A stretch of DNA of 64,000 nucleotides, from NCBI GenBank assembly GCA_030544685.1, contig CP086683.1:620001-684000 (forward strand). Reading direction: 5' to 3'. Positions 8,470 through 18,201 of the stretch are shown here, piece by piece. The position numbers and the translations under genes are program-made. Numbering within the stretch: position 1 is the first letter of the stretch; each line of letters starts with the position of its first letter. The notes under the pieces are model-generated. The model was not told the DNA's origin, did no database searches, and worked only from the letters and a program-made list of their open reading frames with translations. This DNA comes from Pseudomonas sp. B21_DOA. Lineage in GTDB: Bacteria; Pseudomonadota; Gammaproteobacteria; Pseudomonadales; Pseudomonadaceae.

Positions 8470-10749
8470 TTAGAGAGCCTTGTTCACCACCGGCGAATTC
8501 ATCTTCGCCAACCCGAGATTCTTCAGCGCCAACTGCAGCGAGCTGTGGATAACCTGCGGGTTATCGATCTTCATCAGTTCCGCCAGCATCTCCTGCGCCT
8601 TGCTCAGGTTCACCTGGCGCAACATCCACTTTACCTTCGGCAGGTTGGTGGCGTTCATCGACAGGCTGTCGAAACCCATCGCCATCAACAATACTGCTGC
8701 CGCCGGATCACCGGCCATTTCACCGCAGATGCTCACCGGTTTGCCTTCGGCGTGGGCGTCAGTGACCACGGTTTGCAGGGCTTGCAGCACCGCCGGGTGC
8801 AGATAGTCGTAGAGGTCGGCGACGCGCGGGTTGTTGCGATCGACCGCCAGCAGGTACTGGGTCAGGTCGTTGGAGCCGACGGAAAGGAAGTCGACCATCC
8901 GCGCCAGTTCCTTGGTCTGGTACACCGCTGCCGGGATTTCGATCATCACGCCGATAGGCGGCATCGGCACATCGGTGCCTTCGTCGCGTACTTCGCCCCA
9001 GGCACGGTGGATCAGGTGCAGGGCTTCTTCGAGTTCGTGGGTGCCGGAGATCATCGGCAGCAGAATCCGCAGGTTGTTCAGGCCTTCGCTGGCCTTGAGC
9101 ATCGCGCGGGTCTGCACGAGGAAGATTTCCGGGTGGTCGAGGGTTACACGGATACCGCGCCAGCCGAGGAACGGGTTGTCTTCCTTGATCGGGAAGTACG
9201 ACAGCGACTTGTCACCGCCGATGTCGAGGCTGCGCATGGTCACCGGTTGCGGGTGGAACGCGGCGAGCTGTTCACGGTAGATCGCCAGTTGCTCCTTCTC
9301 GCTCGGGAAGCGCTGGTTGATCATGAACGGCACTTCGGTGCGGTACAGACCGACCCCTTCGGCGCCACGCTTCTGTGCCCGCGCCACATCGGCGAGCAAA
9401 CCAGTGTTGACCCACAGCGGCATGCGGTGGCCATCGAGAGTCACGCACGGCAGGTCGCGCAGGGTGTCGAGGCCCAGCGCCAGTTGTTTCTCTTCTTCGA
9501 CGACTTCGGCGAACTGCTTGCGCAGCACTTCGCTGGGGTTGGTATAGACCTCGCCACGGGTGCCGTCGACGATCATTTCGATGCCGTCGACCTTGGCGTA
9601 CGGCAGGTCGACCAGACCCATCACCGTCGGAATGCCCATGGCCCGGGCCAGAATCGCGACGTGGGAGTTACCCGAACCGAGTACCGAGACCAGGCCGACC
9701 AGCGTGCCTTCCGGCACCTCGCCGAGCATCGCCGGCGTCAGCTCTTCGCTGACCAGAATGGTTTTTTCCGGGTACACCAGGTTCTGCTGACGCTCTTCCT
9801 GCAAATAGGCGAGCAGCCGCCGGCCAAGGTCTTTGACGTCCGAGGCGCGCTCGCGCAGGTAGGCGTCGTCCATCAATTCGAAACGGTTGACGTGCTCAGT
9901 GACCACCTGACGCAGCGCGCCCTGAGCCCACTGACCGGTCTTGATCACGGTGGTGATTTCGCTGCCCAGCGAGGCATCGTCGAGCATCATCAGGTAGACG
10001 TCGAACAACGCGCGCTCCTCCGGGCGCAGTTGGGTCGCGAGTTTGGCGGACAATGCGCGCATGTCGGCGCGCACGCCTTCGATGGCGGTCTTGAACAGCG
10101 CCAGCTCGGCGTTGATGTCGGTGATGGTCTTGTCCGGCACCACGTCCAGGTCCGCTGGCGGCAGCATGACCACCGCGGTACCGACGGCCGCACCCGGCGA
10201 GCCCGGCACGCCGACAAACTTGGCTTCCTGAATGCCCTTGCCCTGCCGGCCCAGACCACGGATCGAACCGGTGGCCTCGGCGTGGGCGATAACGCCGGCG
10301 AGCTGCGCGCTCATGGTCACGAGGAAGGCTTCTTCACCTTCGTCGAACTGGCGGCGTTCTTTCTGCTGGATGACCAACACGCCGACGACGCGGCGGTGGT
10401 GGATGATCGGTGCACCGAGGAACGAGGCGTAACGCTCTTCACCGGTTTCGGCGAAGTAGCGATAGCGCGGGTGAACCGAAGCGTTTTCGAGGTTCAGGGG
10501 TTCTTCACGCGTGCCGACCAGACCGACCAGCCCCTCGTTGGGGGCCATGCTGACCTTGCCGATCGAGCGCTTGTTCAAGCCCTCGGTGGCCATCAGGACG
10601 AAGCGATTGGTTTCCGGATCAAGCAGGTAGACCGAGCAGACCTGGCTGCCCATGGCCTCTTTGACGCGCAACACAATAATCCCCAACGCCGCCTTGAGAT
10701 CCTTGGCGGAGTTAACTTCCTGGACGATCTTGCGCAGCGTATTGAGCAT
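8470..10749 (-). CDS. ptsP: Phosphoenolpyruvate-protein phosphotransferase PtsP (EI-Ntr)
   Basis: First enzyme of the nitrogen-related phosphotransferase system: it takes phosphate from PEP and passes it to NPr (PtsO) and then PtsN, a regulatory rather than sugar-uptake chain. The 759-aa protein has an N-terminal GAF domain (about residues 1-160), the EI swivelling domain with phospho-accepting His363 in GSGNSHVAILARAMGIP, and a C-terminal PEP-binding TIM barrel (signature SVGSNDLTQYLLAVDRNN and SICGEMAGDP). Start ATG 10749. It follows rppH closely on the same strand, an order conserved in Pseudomonas. Confidence 0.96.
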   Translation of the reverse strand: MLNTLRKIVQEVNSAKDLKAALGIIVLRVKEAMGSQVCSVYLLDPETNRFVLMATEGLNKRSIGKVSMAPNEGLVGLVGTREEPLNLENASVHPRYRYFAETGEERYASFLGAPIIHHRRVVGVLVIQQKERRQFDEGEEAFLVTMSAQLAGVIAHAEATGSIRGLGRQGKGIQEAKFVGVPGSPGAAVGTAVVMLPPADLDVVPDKTITDINAELALFKTAIEGVRADMRALSAKLATQLRPEERALFDVYLMMLDDASLGSEITTVIKTGQWAQGALRQVVTEHVNRFELMDDAYLRERASDVKDLGRRLLAYLQEERQQNLVYPEKTILVSEELTPAMLGEVPEGTLVGLVSVLGSGNSHVAILARAMGIPTVMGLVDLPYAKVDGIEMIVDGTRGEVYTNPSEVLRKQFAEVVEEEKQLALGLDTLRDLPCVTLDGHRMPLWVNTGLLADVARAQKRGAEGVGLYRTEVPFMINQRFPSEKEQLAIYREQLAAFHPQPVTMRSLDIGGDKSLSYFPIKEDNPFLGWRGIRVTLDHPEIFLVQTRAMLKASEGLNNLRILLPMISGTHELEEALHLIHRAWGEVRDEGTDVPMPPIGVMIEIPAAVYQTKELARMVDFLSVGSNDLTQYLLAVDRNNPRVADLYDYLHPAVLQALQTVVTDAHAEGKPVSICGEMAGDPAAAVLLMAMGFDSLSMNATNLPKVKWMLRQVNLSKAQEMLAELMKIDNPQVIHSSLQLALKNLGLAKMNSPVVNKAL

Positions 10750-10771
10750 GGCTCGGGGTCGAACTCCGTCG

Positions 10772-11249
10772 TCAGTCGCGCGCTAAAAGGCGCGGGCAAG
10801 CTCTTTGAGAGCGCGTCGATACACCTCGCGCTTGAATGTCACCACCTGGCCCAACGGATACCAATAGCTGACCCAGCGCCAGCCATCGAACTCCGGTTTA
10901 CCGGTCAGATCCATCCGCACCCGCTGCTCGTTGGAGATCAGGCGCAGGAGAAACCATTTCTGTTTCTGGCCGATGCACAGCGGTTGGCTGTGGGTACGCA
11001 CCAGGCGTTGCGGCAAACGATAGCGCAACCAGCCTCGGGTACAGGCCAGTATTTCAACATCTTCACGTTCCAGGCCAACTTCTTCGTTCAGCTCGCGGTA
11101 CAAGGCGTCTTCCGGCGTCTCCTCGGGGTTGATCCTCCTTGCGGAAACTGCCAGGCGTCCTGATTGATACGGCGAGCCCATAGCACCTGGCCGGCGTCAT
11201 TCGTCAGAATGATCCCGACATTGGGGCGGAAACCATCGGGGTCGATCAC
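10772..11249 (-). CDS. rppH: RNA pyrophosphohydrolase RppH (two frameshifts as sequenced)
   Basis: Nudix hydrolase that removes pyrophosphate from 5'-triphosphorylated mRNA and so triggers decay by RNase E. The N-terminal part carries [11 protein letters not shown] and WQFPQGG; the Nudix box RELNEEVGL lies in the next frame, as does GQKQKWFLL. One base is missing at about 11134 ([12 protein letters not shown]). A second is missing in the run at 10794-10796; restoring it replaces the early end LARAF by the usual Pseudomonas tail LAPRLLARD, with the stop at 10772. The start is GTG 11249, matching MIDxDGF starts of homologues. Corrected length about 159 aa. Upstream of ptsP. Confidence 0.9.
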
Positions 11250-11392
11250 GGCAACAACCTCGCAAACGCATGTCGCCGCATTGTTCCACAAAGCTTGAGC
11301 AGGCGGCAACGAAGGTTCCTACCTTATGTGCACTCTTGTGAAAAGACCGTATTCTTGTCGCCTTTTTACTGACTTTTCAGCGGGTAACTGCA

Positions 11393-12049
11393 ATGCGCCT
11401 GGCTTTATTCGATTTGGACAACACCCTTCTGGGCGGCGACAGCGATCACGCCTGGGGCGATTATCTGTGCGAGCGCGGCTTCCTCGACCCGATCGCCTAC
11501 AAGGCGCGCAACGACGAGTTCTATCAGGATTACCTGGCCGGCAAGCTGGACAACGCCGCCTACCTGAACTTCTGCCTGGAAATTCTCGGCCGCACCGAAA
11601 TGGCCGTGCTCGACGCCTGGCACAACGATTACATGCGCGACTGCATCGAGCCGATCGTGCTGCCCAAGGCACTCGATCTGCTGAAAAAGCACCGCGACGC
11701 CGGCGACAAACTGGTGATCATCACCGCGACCAACCGTTTCGTGACGGCGCCGATCGCCGTGCGCCTGGGCGTGGAAACCCTGATCGCCACCGAATGCGAA
11801 ATGATCGACGGCCGCTACAGCGGGCGCAGCACCGACATTCCATGCTTCCGTGAAGGCAAGGTCACGCGCCTGAATCGTTGGTTGGAAGAGACCGGGTATT
11901 CGCTTGAGGACAGCTATTTCTATAGCGACTCGATGAATGATCTGCCGTTGCTGGAGCAGGTGGCGAATCCAGTGGCGGTTGATCCTGACCCGAATTTGCG
12001 TGCCGAGGCCGAGAAGCGGGGCTGGCCGGTGATCAGTCTGCGCGGCTGA
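11393..12049 (+). CDS. HAD-family phosphatase, histidinol-phosphatase type
   Basis: Haloacid-dehalogenase hydrolase (218 aa) of the SerB-like subclass IB. Motif I is FDLDNTLL (nucleophile Asp7, acid Asp9), motif II the Thr in IITATN, motif III the Lys in FREGKVTR, motif [11 protein letters not shown]. Its P. aeruginosa counterpart in the same position next to rppH (PA0335) has been shown to act as histidinol-phosphate phosphatase, so a role in histidine synthesis is likely; other small phosphoesters cannot be excluded. Start ATG 11393. It diverges from rppH. Confidence 0.85.
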   Translation: MRLALFDLDNTLLGGDSDHAWGDYLCERGFLDPIAYKARNDEFYQDYLAGKLDNAAYLNFCLEILGRTEMAVLDAWHNDYMRDCIEPIVLPKALDLLKKHRDAGDKLVIITATNRFVTAPIAVRLGVETLIATECEMIDGRYSGRSTDIPCFREGKVTRLNRWLEETGYSLEDSYFYSDSMNDLPLLEQVANPVAVDPDPNLRAEAEKRGWPVISLRG

Positions 12050-12056
12050 AATGGCC

Positions 12057-12147
12057 ATCGCTGGCAAGCCAGCTCCCACAGGTTTTTCGGGTGGTCACAC
12101 AATCTGTGTTCACTGAAAATCCTTGTGGGAGCTGGCTTGCCAGCGAT
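12057..12147. repeat. REPIN, GTGGGAGCTGGCTTGCCAGCGAT subtype
   Basis: Inverted pair of the second REP subtype: ATCGCTGGCAAGCCAGCTCC and its reverse complement. It lies between the convergent HAD gene and the DUF2269 gene. Confidence 0.88.
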
Positions 12148-12168
12148 AGGGGCGCCCGGTCTCCAGCC

Positions 12169-12582
12169 TTAAACCGGCTTGGCCCCCATCAACCCCGCTA
12201 TGGCGAGAAATCCGACGCCGCTGACAATCGCCAGGGCCAGATTGAATGCGCGGTTGCCCACCCCGCTGGTCCAAAGCCGATCCAGCCGGACCAGCAGCCA
12301 GACCGCACTGAATGTGGCCACGGCATAGATCACGCTGGACCCCAGAATCCACAATTGGCCCAATGGCCAGCCAACCAGATGCACCAGCCACCAGCCGGTG
12401 AAAGGCATGCTGAGCATGCCGATCAGCATCAGGCACCAGATGAACAGCCACGGACGGCGCATCGTACTGGCCGGCCCTTCGCTGCGATTACGCCAGGTCA
12501 GGGCGGCGAGCCCCAGCCCGCTCGCGAGGATGACCACGGTCGCCGCGACGTGGAGGACTTTCAGAGTGGTCAGGGTTTCCAT
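12169..12582 (-). CDS. DUF2269-family integral membrane protein
   Basis: Small inner-membrane protein (137 aa) with four predicted hydrophobic helices: residues about 5-28, 43-65, 75-98 and 113-133. It begins METLTTLKVLHVAATVVIL; the early His and the helix pattern are typical of DUF2269. No catalytic motif is visible and the function is unknown. Start ATG 12582. It lies about 40 bases after ilvA? No: it is downstream of ilvA's 3' end on the same strand, so co-transcription with ilvA is possible. Confidence 0.7.
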   Translation of the reverse strand: METLTTLKVLHVAATVVILASGLGLAALTWRNRSEGPASTMRRPWLFIWCLMLIGMLSMPFTGWWLVHLVGWPLGQLWILGSSVIYAVATFSAVWLLVRLDRLWTSGVGNRAFNLALAIVSGVGFLAIAGLMGAKPV

Positions 12583-12623
12583 GTCATTCTCTTCCGTAGA
12601 TCCATGCCCATCAGCGTAGCCGC

Positions 12624-14138
12624 TCAGCCAAGAAACAGCTGATAGGCCGGGTTGTCGCTTTCATCCCAATACGGGTAGCCGATTTCCGCCAGTGCCGCCG
12701 GCACCAGATGACGCTCGTCATGGGGCACTTGCAGGCCGGCAACCACACGGCCGTCCGCCGCGCCGTGGTTGCGGTAGTGGAACATCGAGATATTCCAGCG
12801 CCCGCCGAGCTTGTTGAGGAAGTTGAACAGCGCGCCCGGACGCTCCGGGAATTCGAAACGCAGCACCACTTCATCGACCACCTGCGCCGCGCGACCGCCG
12901 ACCATGTGGCGGATGTGCAGCTTGGCCAGTTCGTTGTCGGTCAGGTCGATGACCGGGAAACCCTGCTCGGTCAGGCTCGCCAGCAAGGCGCTGCGCGGAT
13001 CGTTGTCCGGGTGGGTCTGCACGCCGACGAAGATGTGCGCTTCGCTGCCGGTGTTGTAGCGGTAGTTGAATTCGGTGATCTGGCGCTTGCCGATGGCTTC
13101 GCAGAACGTTTTGAAGCTGCCGGCCTTTTCCGGAATGGTCACGGCGATGATCGCCTCGCGACCTTCGCCCAGTTCGGCGCGCTCGGCGACGTGGCGCAGG
13201 CGGTCGAAGTTGACGTTGGCGCCGGAGTCGATGGCGACGAAGGTCTGGCCGCTGACGCCACGCTGCTCGACGTATTTCTTGATCCCGGCCACGCCCAGCG
13301 CACCGGCAGGTTCAGTGATCGAGCGGGTATCGTCGTAGATATCCTTGATTGCTGCGCAGATCTCATCGGTGCTGACGGTGATCACTTCGTCGACGTAATC
13401 CTTGCAGATATCGAAGGTGTACTGGCCGATCTGCGCCACCGCCACGCCGTCGGCGAAGATGCCCACGGTCGGCAGAACCACGCGCTCGCCCGCCGCCATC
13501 GCGGCTTGCAGGCAGTTGGAATCGTCCGGCTCGACGCCAATCACCTTGATGTCCGGCCGCAGGTATTTCACGTACGCCGCAATACCGGCGATCAGCCCGC
13601 CACCGCCGACCGGGACGAAAATCGCGTCCAGCGGCTGCGGGTGCTGACGGAGGATTTCCATGGCCACGGTGCCCTGCCCGGCAATGGTGTGCGGATCGTC
13701 GTACGGGTGGATGTAGACGTAGCCTTTTTCATCGACCAGTTTCAGCGAGTAGGCCAGCGCTTCCGGGAACGAGTCACCGTGCAGCACCACTTTGCCGCCG
13801 CGCGAACGCACGCCTTCGACTTTGATTTCCGGGGTCGTCTTGGGCATGACGATGGTGGCTTTGACGCCCAACACTTTCGCCGCCAGAGCCAGACCCTGCG
13901 CATGATTGCCCGCCGACGCGGTGACCACGCCACGGGCGCGCTCCTCGTCAGTCAGCTGGGTGAGTTTGTTGTAGGCACCGCGAATCTTGAACGAGAACAC
14001 CGGCTGCAAGTCTTCGCGCTTGAGCCAGATGTCGTTGCCCAGCCGCTCGGAGAGCTGGCGAGCGTTCTGCAGCGGGGTTTCTACGGCAACGTCATAAACG
14101 CGCGAGGTGAGGATCTTTTTGACGTACTGTTCGAGCAT
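12624..14138 (-). CDS. ilvA: Threonine ammonia-lyase, biosynthetic
   Basis: PLP enzyme that deaminates threonine to 2-oxobutanoate, the first committed step of isoleucine synthesis. The PLP lysine is Lys51 in FSFKIRGAYNKL; SAGNHAQGLA and VGGGGLIAG are the substrate and PLP-phosphate loops. The C-terminal third (about residues 325-504) holds two ACT-like domains that bind isoleucine or valine, marking the allosteric biosynthetic form rather than the catabolic one. 504 aa, as usual. Start ATG 14138. Divergent from rpiA. Confidence 0.97.
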   Translation of the reverse strand: MLEQYVKKILTSRVYDVAVETPLQNARQLSERLGNDIWLKREDLQPVFSFKIRGAYNKLTQLTDEERARGVVTASAGNHAQGLALAAKVLGVKATIVMPKTTPEIKVEGVRSRGGKVVLHGDSFPEALAYSLKLVDEKGYVYIHPYDDPHTIAGQGTVAMEILRQHPQPLDAIFVPVGGGGLIAGIAAYVKYLRPDIKVIGVEPDDSNCLQAAMAAGERVVLPTVGIFADGVAVAQIGQYTFDICKDYVDEVITVSTDEICAAIKDIYDDTRSITEPAGALGVAGIKKYVEQRGVSGQTFVAIDSGANVNFDRLRHVAERAELGEGREAIIAVTIPEKAGSFKTFCEAIGKRQITEFNYRYNTGSEAHIFVGVQTHPDNDPRSALLASLTEQGFPVIDLTDNELAKLHIRHMVGGRAAQVVDEVVLRFEFPERPGALFNFLNKLGGRWNISMFHYRNHGAADGRVVAGLQVPHDERHLVPAALAEIGYPYWDESDNPAYQLFLG

Positions 14139-14448
14139 CGGAAAGCATCACTGGCGATTGGGCGGGACCAGCGAGTCTAACCCGCCTTTTGCCGAGGCGA
14201 CCACACTAAACAGGTGGTTTTAGGGTCTGGAAACCCATTCTTGAGTGAGCACCGTTGTGGCGAGGGGATTTATCCCCGTTGGAGTGCGAAGCGCTCCCTG
14301 CTTTTTTCAGTCACACCGCGTTCCTGGGTTTTACGACGACTGCGTCGCCGAACGGGATAAATCCCCTCACCACAGCTTGTTTCCCCGCACCACCGCGAGG
14401 CCTATAATGCCGGCCTTTCTGCCCACCCTTGCCCGCTTCGGAGCCCGC
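14139..14448. other. ilvA-rpiA divergent intergenic region
   Basis: 310 bases between divergent genes. Apart from the repeat at 14256-14374 it holds CCTATAATGCC at 14401-14410, which could be the rpiA -10 box. I see no coding content. Confidence 0.5.
14256..14374. repeat. Inverted repeat, TGTGGCGAGGGGATTTATCCC family
   Basis: The left end is TGTGGCGAGGGGATTTATCC and the right end is the near reverse complement (GGGATAAATCCCCTCACCAC). The centre holds GCGAAGC and CTGCGTCGCCG segments shared with the copies at 17365, 30712, 41385, 51091 and 55468. Confidence 0.85.
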
Positions 14449-15123
14449 ATGACCCAGGATCAACTCAAACAGGCCGTGGCCCAGGCCGCCGTCGACTTCA
14501 TCCTGCCGAAACTCGACGACAAGAGCATTGTCGGCGTCGGCACCGGCTCCACCGCCAACTGCTTCATCGACGCCCTGGCCCAGCACAAGGGCGCGTTCGA
14601 TGGCGCGGTCGCCAGCTCCGAAGCCACCGCTGCGCGCCTCAAGGGCCACGGGATTCCGGTGTATGAGCTGAACACCGTGAGCGATCTGGAGTTCTACGTC
14701 GACGGCGCCGATGAAAGCGATGCGCACCTGAATCTGATCAAGGGCGGCGGCGCGGCCCTGACCCGCGAGAAGATTGTCGCCGCCGTGGCCAAGACTTTCA
14801 TCTGCATCGCCGACGCCAGCAAACTGGTGCCGGTGCTCGGTGAATTCCCGCTGCCGGTGGAAGTGATTCCGATGGCGCGCAGCCACGTGGCCCGCCAACT
14901 GGTAAAGCTGGGCGGCGACCCGGTGTACCGCGAAGGCGTGTTGACCGACAACGGCAACATCATCCTCGACGTGTTCAACCTGCAGATCACCAACCCGGTG
15001 GAGCTGGAAGCGCAGATCAATGCCATCGTCGGCGTGGTCACCAACGGCCTGTTCGCCGCGCGCCCGGCGGATCTGTTGTTGCTGGGCACCAGCGAAGGCG
15101 TGAAAACCCTGAAGGCTGAGTAA
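14449..15123 (+). CDS. rpiA: Ribose-5-phosphate isomerase A
   Basis: Interconverts ribose 5-phosphate and ribulose 5-phosphate in the non-oxidative pentose phosphate pathway. The 224-aa protein has the phosphate loop [13 protein letters not shown] (about residues 29-41), catalytic DGADE, KGGGAAL with the conserved lysine, and a C-terminal VVTNGLFA. I chose ATG 14449 ([10 protein letters not shown]) because GGAG at 14440-14443 precedes it and homologues start there; the frame is open further upstream through the repeat. Confidence 0.96.
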   Translation: MTQDQLKQAVAQAAVDFILPKLDDKSIVGVGTGSTANCFIDALAQHKGAFDGAVASSEATAARLKGHGIPVYELNTVSDLEFYVDGADESDAHLNLIKGGGAALTREKIVAAVAKTFICIADASKLVPVLGEFPLPVEVIPMARSHVARQLVKLGGDPVYREGVLTDNGNIILDVFNLQITNPVELEAQINAIVGVVTNGLFAARPADLLLLGTSEGVKTLKAE

Positions 15124-15158
15124 CAGACTGCCCGAATCATGGGCAGACAAATAAACCA

Positions 15159-15246
15159 GTGGGAGCGAGCCTGCTCGCGAATGCGCCGGTTCAGCCAACA
15201 TCTTTATTGACTGGCCAACCGCATTCGCGAGCAGGCTCGCTCCCAC
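15159..15246. repeat. REPIN
   Basis: GTGGGAGCGAGCCTGCTCGC and its reverse complement flank about 45 bases, between the convergent 3' ends of rpiA and the next minus-strand gene. Confidence 0.9.
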
Positions 15247-15264
15247 AGTGTTTTGTGGTGTTGG

Positions 15265-16182
15265 TCAGTTTTGCGTGGGCTTTTTGAAGACGTAAAACAG
15301 ATTCGGCTCGCTCACCAGGTACAACGTGCCGTCATCATCCATCGCAATCCCCTCCGCCTGCGGCACGGTTTTCTGCAAGCCTTGGCGCCCGCCGCTGATC
15401 GACATGGTGCTCAACGGGCGGCCGTCGACATCCAGCTCGATAATCAACCGCGACTCGTCCGACAGTGCCAGCAAGTGCCCGCTGCGTTCGTCGTACTGCA
15501 GACTCGACAGATCACGCACGAACATCCCGGCATCGCGCTTGGGGTTGTTGATCACGTGCACGGCGTAGGTCTTGTCCGGTTTGAAATGCGGGAAACCGTG
15601 GACTTCGTAAATCAGCATCGGGTCGCGTTCTTTCGCCACGAACAGCCGCTTGCCCACCGAGTCGTAAGCCAGCCCCTCGAAACCCTTGTTGCTGGCCATG
15701 TGCACACCGAGGGTCATCTGCTCGGCGTCTTCGGCATCGAGGAAAGTGGTGTCGGCTTCAAGGTGGATCTTGATCAGGCGTTGCTGGCGCTCGTCGGTGA
15801 TCACGTAAGTGTCGGCACTGATGTACTCGACCGCTTCCGGATCGCCGAACCCGACCAGGGCAATGCGCCGCAGGATCTTGCCTTCCAGCGACAGTTCGAT
15901 CAGTTCGGAATTCTTGTTGGTCACGGTGAACAGGCTTTTGCGCACCGGATCGTAGGTCAGCGCCGAAACGTCATCGTCGAGCCCCTCAATCGGCCGCGCT
16001 TCGATGGTCACCCGATATTGATCCAGGCCAATCGCCTCGCTGCTCAACGGCTGCCACAACGTGTGCAGGTTGAACCAGGCGCGCTCGAACAGGCGCAGGT
16101 ATTGGCCGAGCGCGAGCAACGCGACCAGGGCAATCATCAACAGGACAAGAATCAGCGGTTTGGGACGGGCAAGTCGACGCAT
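15265..16182 (-). CDS. SdiA-regulated (YjiK-like) beta-propeller protein
   Basis: Predicted inner-membrane-anchored periplasmic protein of the SdiA-regulated/YjiK family, about 305 aa. One N-terminal transmembrane segment (about residues 10-30, after MRRLARPKP) precedes a beta-propeller-like region with repeated blade sequences such as VSALTYDPVRKSLFTVTN, GFEGLAYDSVGKRLFVAKE and AEGIAMDDDGTLYLVSEPN. Function unknown; the last blade signature resembles esterase-like phytase propellers. ATG 16182 was chosen because it gives a short charged N-terminus before the membrane helix. A diverged paralogue follows upstream at 16298-17220. Confidence 0.75.
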   Translation of the reverse strand: MRRLARPKPLILVLLMIALVALLALGQYLRLFERAWFNLHTLWQPLSSEAIGLDQYRVTIEARPIEGLDDDVSALTYDPVRKSLFTVTNKNSELIELSLEGKILRRIALVGFGDPEAVEYISADTYVITDERQQRLIKIHLEADTTFLDAEDAEQMTLGVHMASNKGFEGLAYDSVGKRLFVAKERDPMLIYEVHGFPHFKPDKTYAVHVINNPKRDAGMFVRDLSSLQYDERSGHLLALSDESRLIIELDVDGRPLSTMSISGGRQGLQKTVPQAEGIAMDDDGTLYLVSEPNLFYVFKKPTQN

Positions 16183-16297
16183 TGGGGGGCTCGGATTCAA
16201 AACAGGCCGATGAAATATCACGCCTGTCTGAACTGAAGCTTAATGGCCACTTGCCTGCCACTACAACCGCACAATTCCGCGATTGTCGTAGGGAAAA

Positions 16298-17220
16298 TTA
16301 CCGGTGTTTTTCGAAGCGGTAGAACAGGTTCGGTTCGCTGACCATGTACAGCGTGCCGTCCTCGTCCATCGTCACCCCTTCGGCGCGGGGAATGGTGTCT
16401 TTCAAACCGTTGAAATTGCCGAGCAGGGTCATGAAGCTGACCTGCTCGCCGCTCTCGTCCAGTTCCAGCAAAAGGTGCGAATCGGCGGACAACACCAGCA
16501 GATGGCCAGTGCGTGGGTCGACCGCCAGCGCTGAGAGGTTGCGAATATCGAGCTCGTCACTGGCCAGCTTCTGCTTGTCGCCGGTCAGTGTCTGGCTGCC
16601 GTCGCTCTTCCAGGTGAACAGCGCTGGCGGGCGTTCTTCCCCAACACCAGCTGTCGATTACGCGGATCCCAGGTGATGGCTTCAAAGGCTTTGTTCTGGT
16701 CTTTCGACGGCCCGAGGTCGTACTTCGGAAAGTCGGCCATGTTCAGCTCGCGTGTACCGGCGTCGACCTTGACGATCGACAGTGTGTGCTGACGTTCATC
16801 AACGATCGCCAGCAGGCCGTTTTCCATGACCGTCAGGCCTTCCGGATTGCTCCAGCCCACCAGCGGCATCTTGCGCAGGACATCGCCCTGCAGTGTCAGC
16901 TCAGCGAGGAACGGATTTTTGCCCATCACCGAAAACAGGGTTTTGGTCTGCGGGTTGTAAGCCAGGTCGGAAGCTTCGTCCTTTTCCATGCCCGGCAGCG
17001 GCTTGGCATCAATCACCACCTGATAATCGGGCAGCCACACACTCTCCTTCTGCTCGGCCTTGCTCTCGAAGCGCTCCAGCACCCAAAGCACGCCGCGATC
17101 ATCCCAGTGCATGACGAACGCCAGCCCATAGGCTGCCGCGATGACCAGCAACAGCCAGACATACCAGCGCAGGACGAAGCGGGATCGGAGGGAGGGTTTC
17201 TGCTGAGTTGGAGATGCCAT
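16298..17220 (-). CDS. SdiA-regulated (YjiK-like) beta-propeller protein, paralogue (frameshifted as sequenced)
   Basis: Second member of the same family, probably a tandem duplicate of the gene at 15265-16182. It has an N-terminal transmembrane helix (about residues 19-37), then blades such as ASDLAYNPQTKTLFSVMG, SNPEGLTVMENGLLAIVDE, and, in the next frame, LSALAVDPRTGHLLVLSAD and AEGVTMDEDGTLYMVSEPN. One A is missing at about 16637 (GK-ERPPALFTW); corrected length is about 307 aa. Start ATG 17220. The frameshift matches the pattern elsewhere and is probably not real. Confidence 0.72.
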
Positions 17221-17364
17221 CGAGGGATGCGTTCCGTTAATTCAGGCCAAGGGTAATAGCACAAAGAGGCCGGCTGAGACGCCAGAATCGCGGAAATTAT
17301 CCAGAGAGGATGTGAAAAAACGGGAAATGGCGGGATTGCCGTGTGCATTTGCCAGCAGCACACT

Positions 17365-17466
17365 TGTGGCGAGGGGATTCATCCCCGTTGGACTGCGCAG
17401 CAGGCCCTCTTTAAGATCAAGAGGGGCCCGCTTCGCCCGCCACCGGGGATAAATCCACTCACCACA
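17365..17466. repeat. Inverted repeat, TGTGGCGAGGGGATTTATCCC family
   Basis: Left end TGTGGCGAGGGGATTCATCC, right end GGGGATAAATCCACTCACCA. Middle GGCCCTCTTTAAG/GAGGGGCCC adds an inner stem. Confidence 0.82.
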
Positions 17467-17494
17467 AAGCTCACCCCCACAAGGGGTTCTGCGG

Positions 17495-18160
17495 TTAGCG
17501 CACGCTGCTGCTGAAGCTGCTCGCCCCTGGCAGTTCGAGGACGATCTCATCGCCGACGTTCAGCGGGCCGACGCCCACTGGCGTACCGGTGAGGATCACG
17601 TCACCGGCCTGCAGCGAGAAGCAGCCGGCCATGTGCTGGATCATCGGCACGATCGGGTTGAGCATCGCGCTGCTGTTGCCGTCCTGGCGCACTTCGCCGT
17701 TGATGGTCAGGCGGATGCCGATGTCGGTCAGGTCAGCGAAGGTGCTGCCGACCACGAAGGGGGCGATCACCGCCGCGCCATCGAACGACTTGGCGATTTC
17801 CCACGGCAGGCCCTTGGCTTTCAGCTCGGCCTGCTTGTCGCGCAGGGTCAGGTCCAGCGCCGGGGCGAAGCCGGAGATCGCATCGAGGACTTCTTCACGG
17901 CTCGGTTTGGTCGACAGCGGCTTGCCGATCAACACGGCGATTTCCGCTTCGTAGTGCACCGAACCGCGCTCGGTCGGAATGCTGAAGCCGCCTTCCAGCG
18001 GCACCACGCAACTGCCCGGCTTGATGAACAGCAGCGGCTCGGTCGGCACCGGGTTGTCCAGTTCCTTGGCGTGCTCGGCGTAATTGCGGCCAATGCACAC
18101 GACTTTCCCGATCGGAAAGTGGATGCGCGTGCCGTCGACGTACTGGTGCTGATAGCTCAT
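17495..18160 (-). CDS. Fumarylacetoacetate hydrolase (FAH) family protein
   Basis: Metal-dependent enzyme of the FAH superfamily (221 aa), which includes acylpyruvases, oxaloacetate decarboxylases and hydratases. Family motifs visible are VVCIGRNYAEHAKE near residue 20, the metal-binding VHYEAEIAVLIGK, FAPALDLTLRD, AKSFDGAAVIAPF and GDVILTGTPVGVGPL. Closest in architecture to YcgM/FAHD1-type acylpyruvate hydrolase or oxaloacetate decarboxylase; the substrate is not certain. Start ATG 18160. It lies just after the D-2-hydroxyglutarate dehydrogenase gene on the same strand, suggesting an operon. Confidence 0.85.
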   Translation of the reverse strand: MSYQHQYVDGTRIHFPIGKVVCIGRNYAEHAKELDNPVPTEPLLFIKPGSCVVPLEGGFSIPTERGSVHYEAEIAVLIGKPLSTKPSREEVLDAISGFAPALDLTLRDKQAELKAKGLPWEIAKSFDGAAVIAPFVVGSTFADLTDIGIRLTINGEVRQDGNSSAMLNPIVPMIQHMAGCFSLQAGDVILTGTPVGVGPLNVGDEIVLELPGASSFSSSVR

Positions 18161-18201
18161 TTACCGACTCCTGCCTTCATTGATTCAACAGAGATTACCG
18201 A

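Noticed and set aside
8404..11163. Very long open frame (919 codons) on the + strand
   Set aside because: It is antisense to ptsP and rppH, which match known proteins throughout. High GC content removes stops in the opposite frame; the translation is His- and Gln-rich with no family resemblance.
12708..14180. 490-codon + strand frame over ilvA
   Set aside because: Antisense shadow of ilvA; amino-acid composition is typical of GC-rich antisense frames.
15127..15145. CTGCCC/GGGCAG hairpin after rpiA as a terminator
   Set aside because: The stem is short and no T-run follows; evidence is too weak to call.
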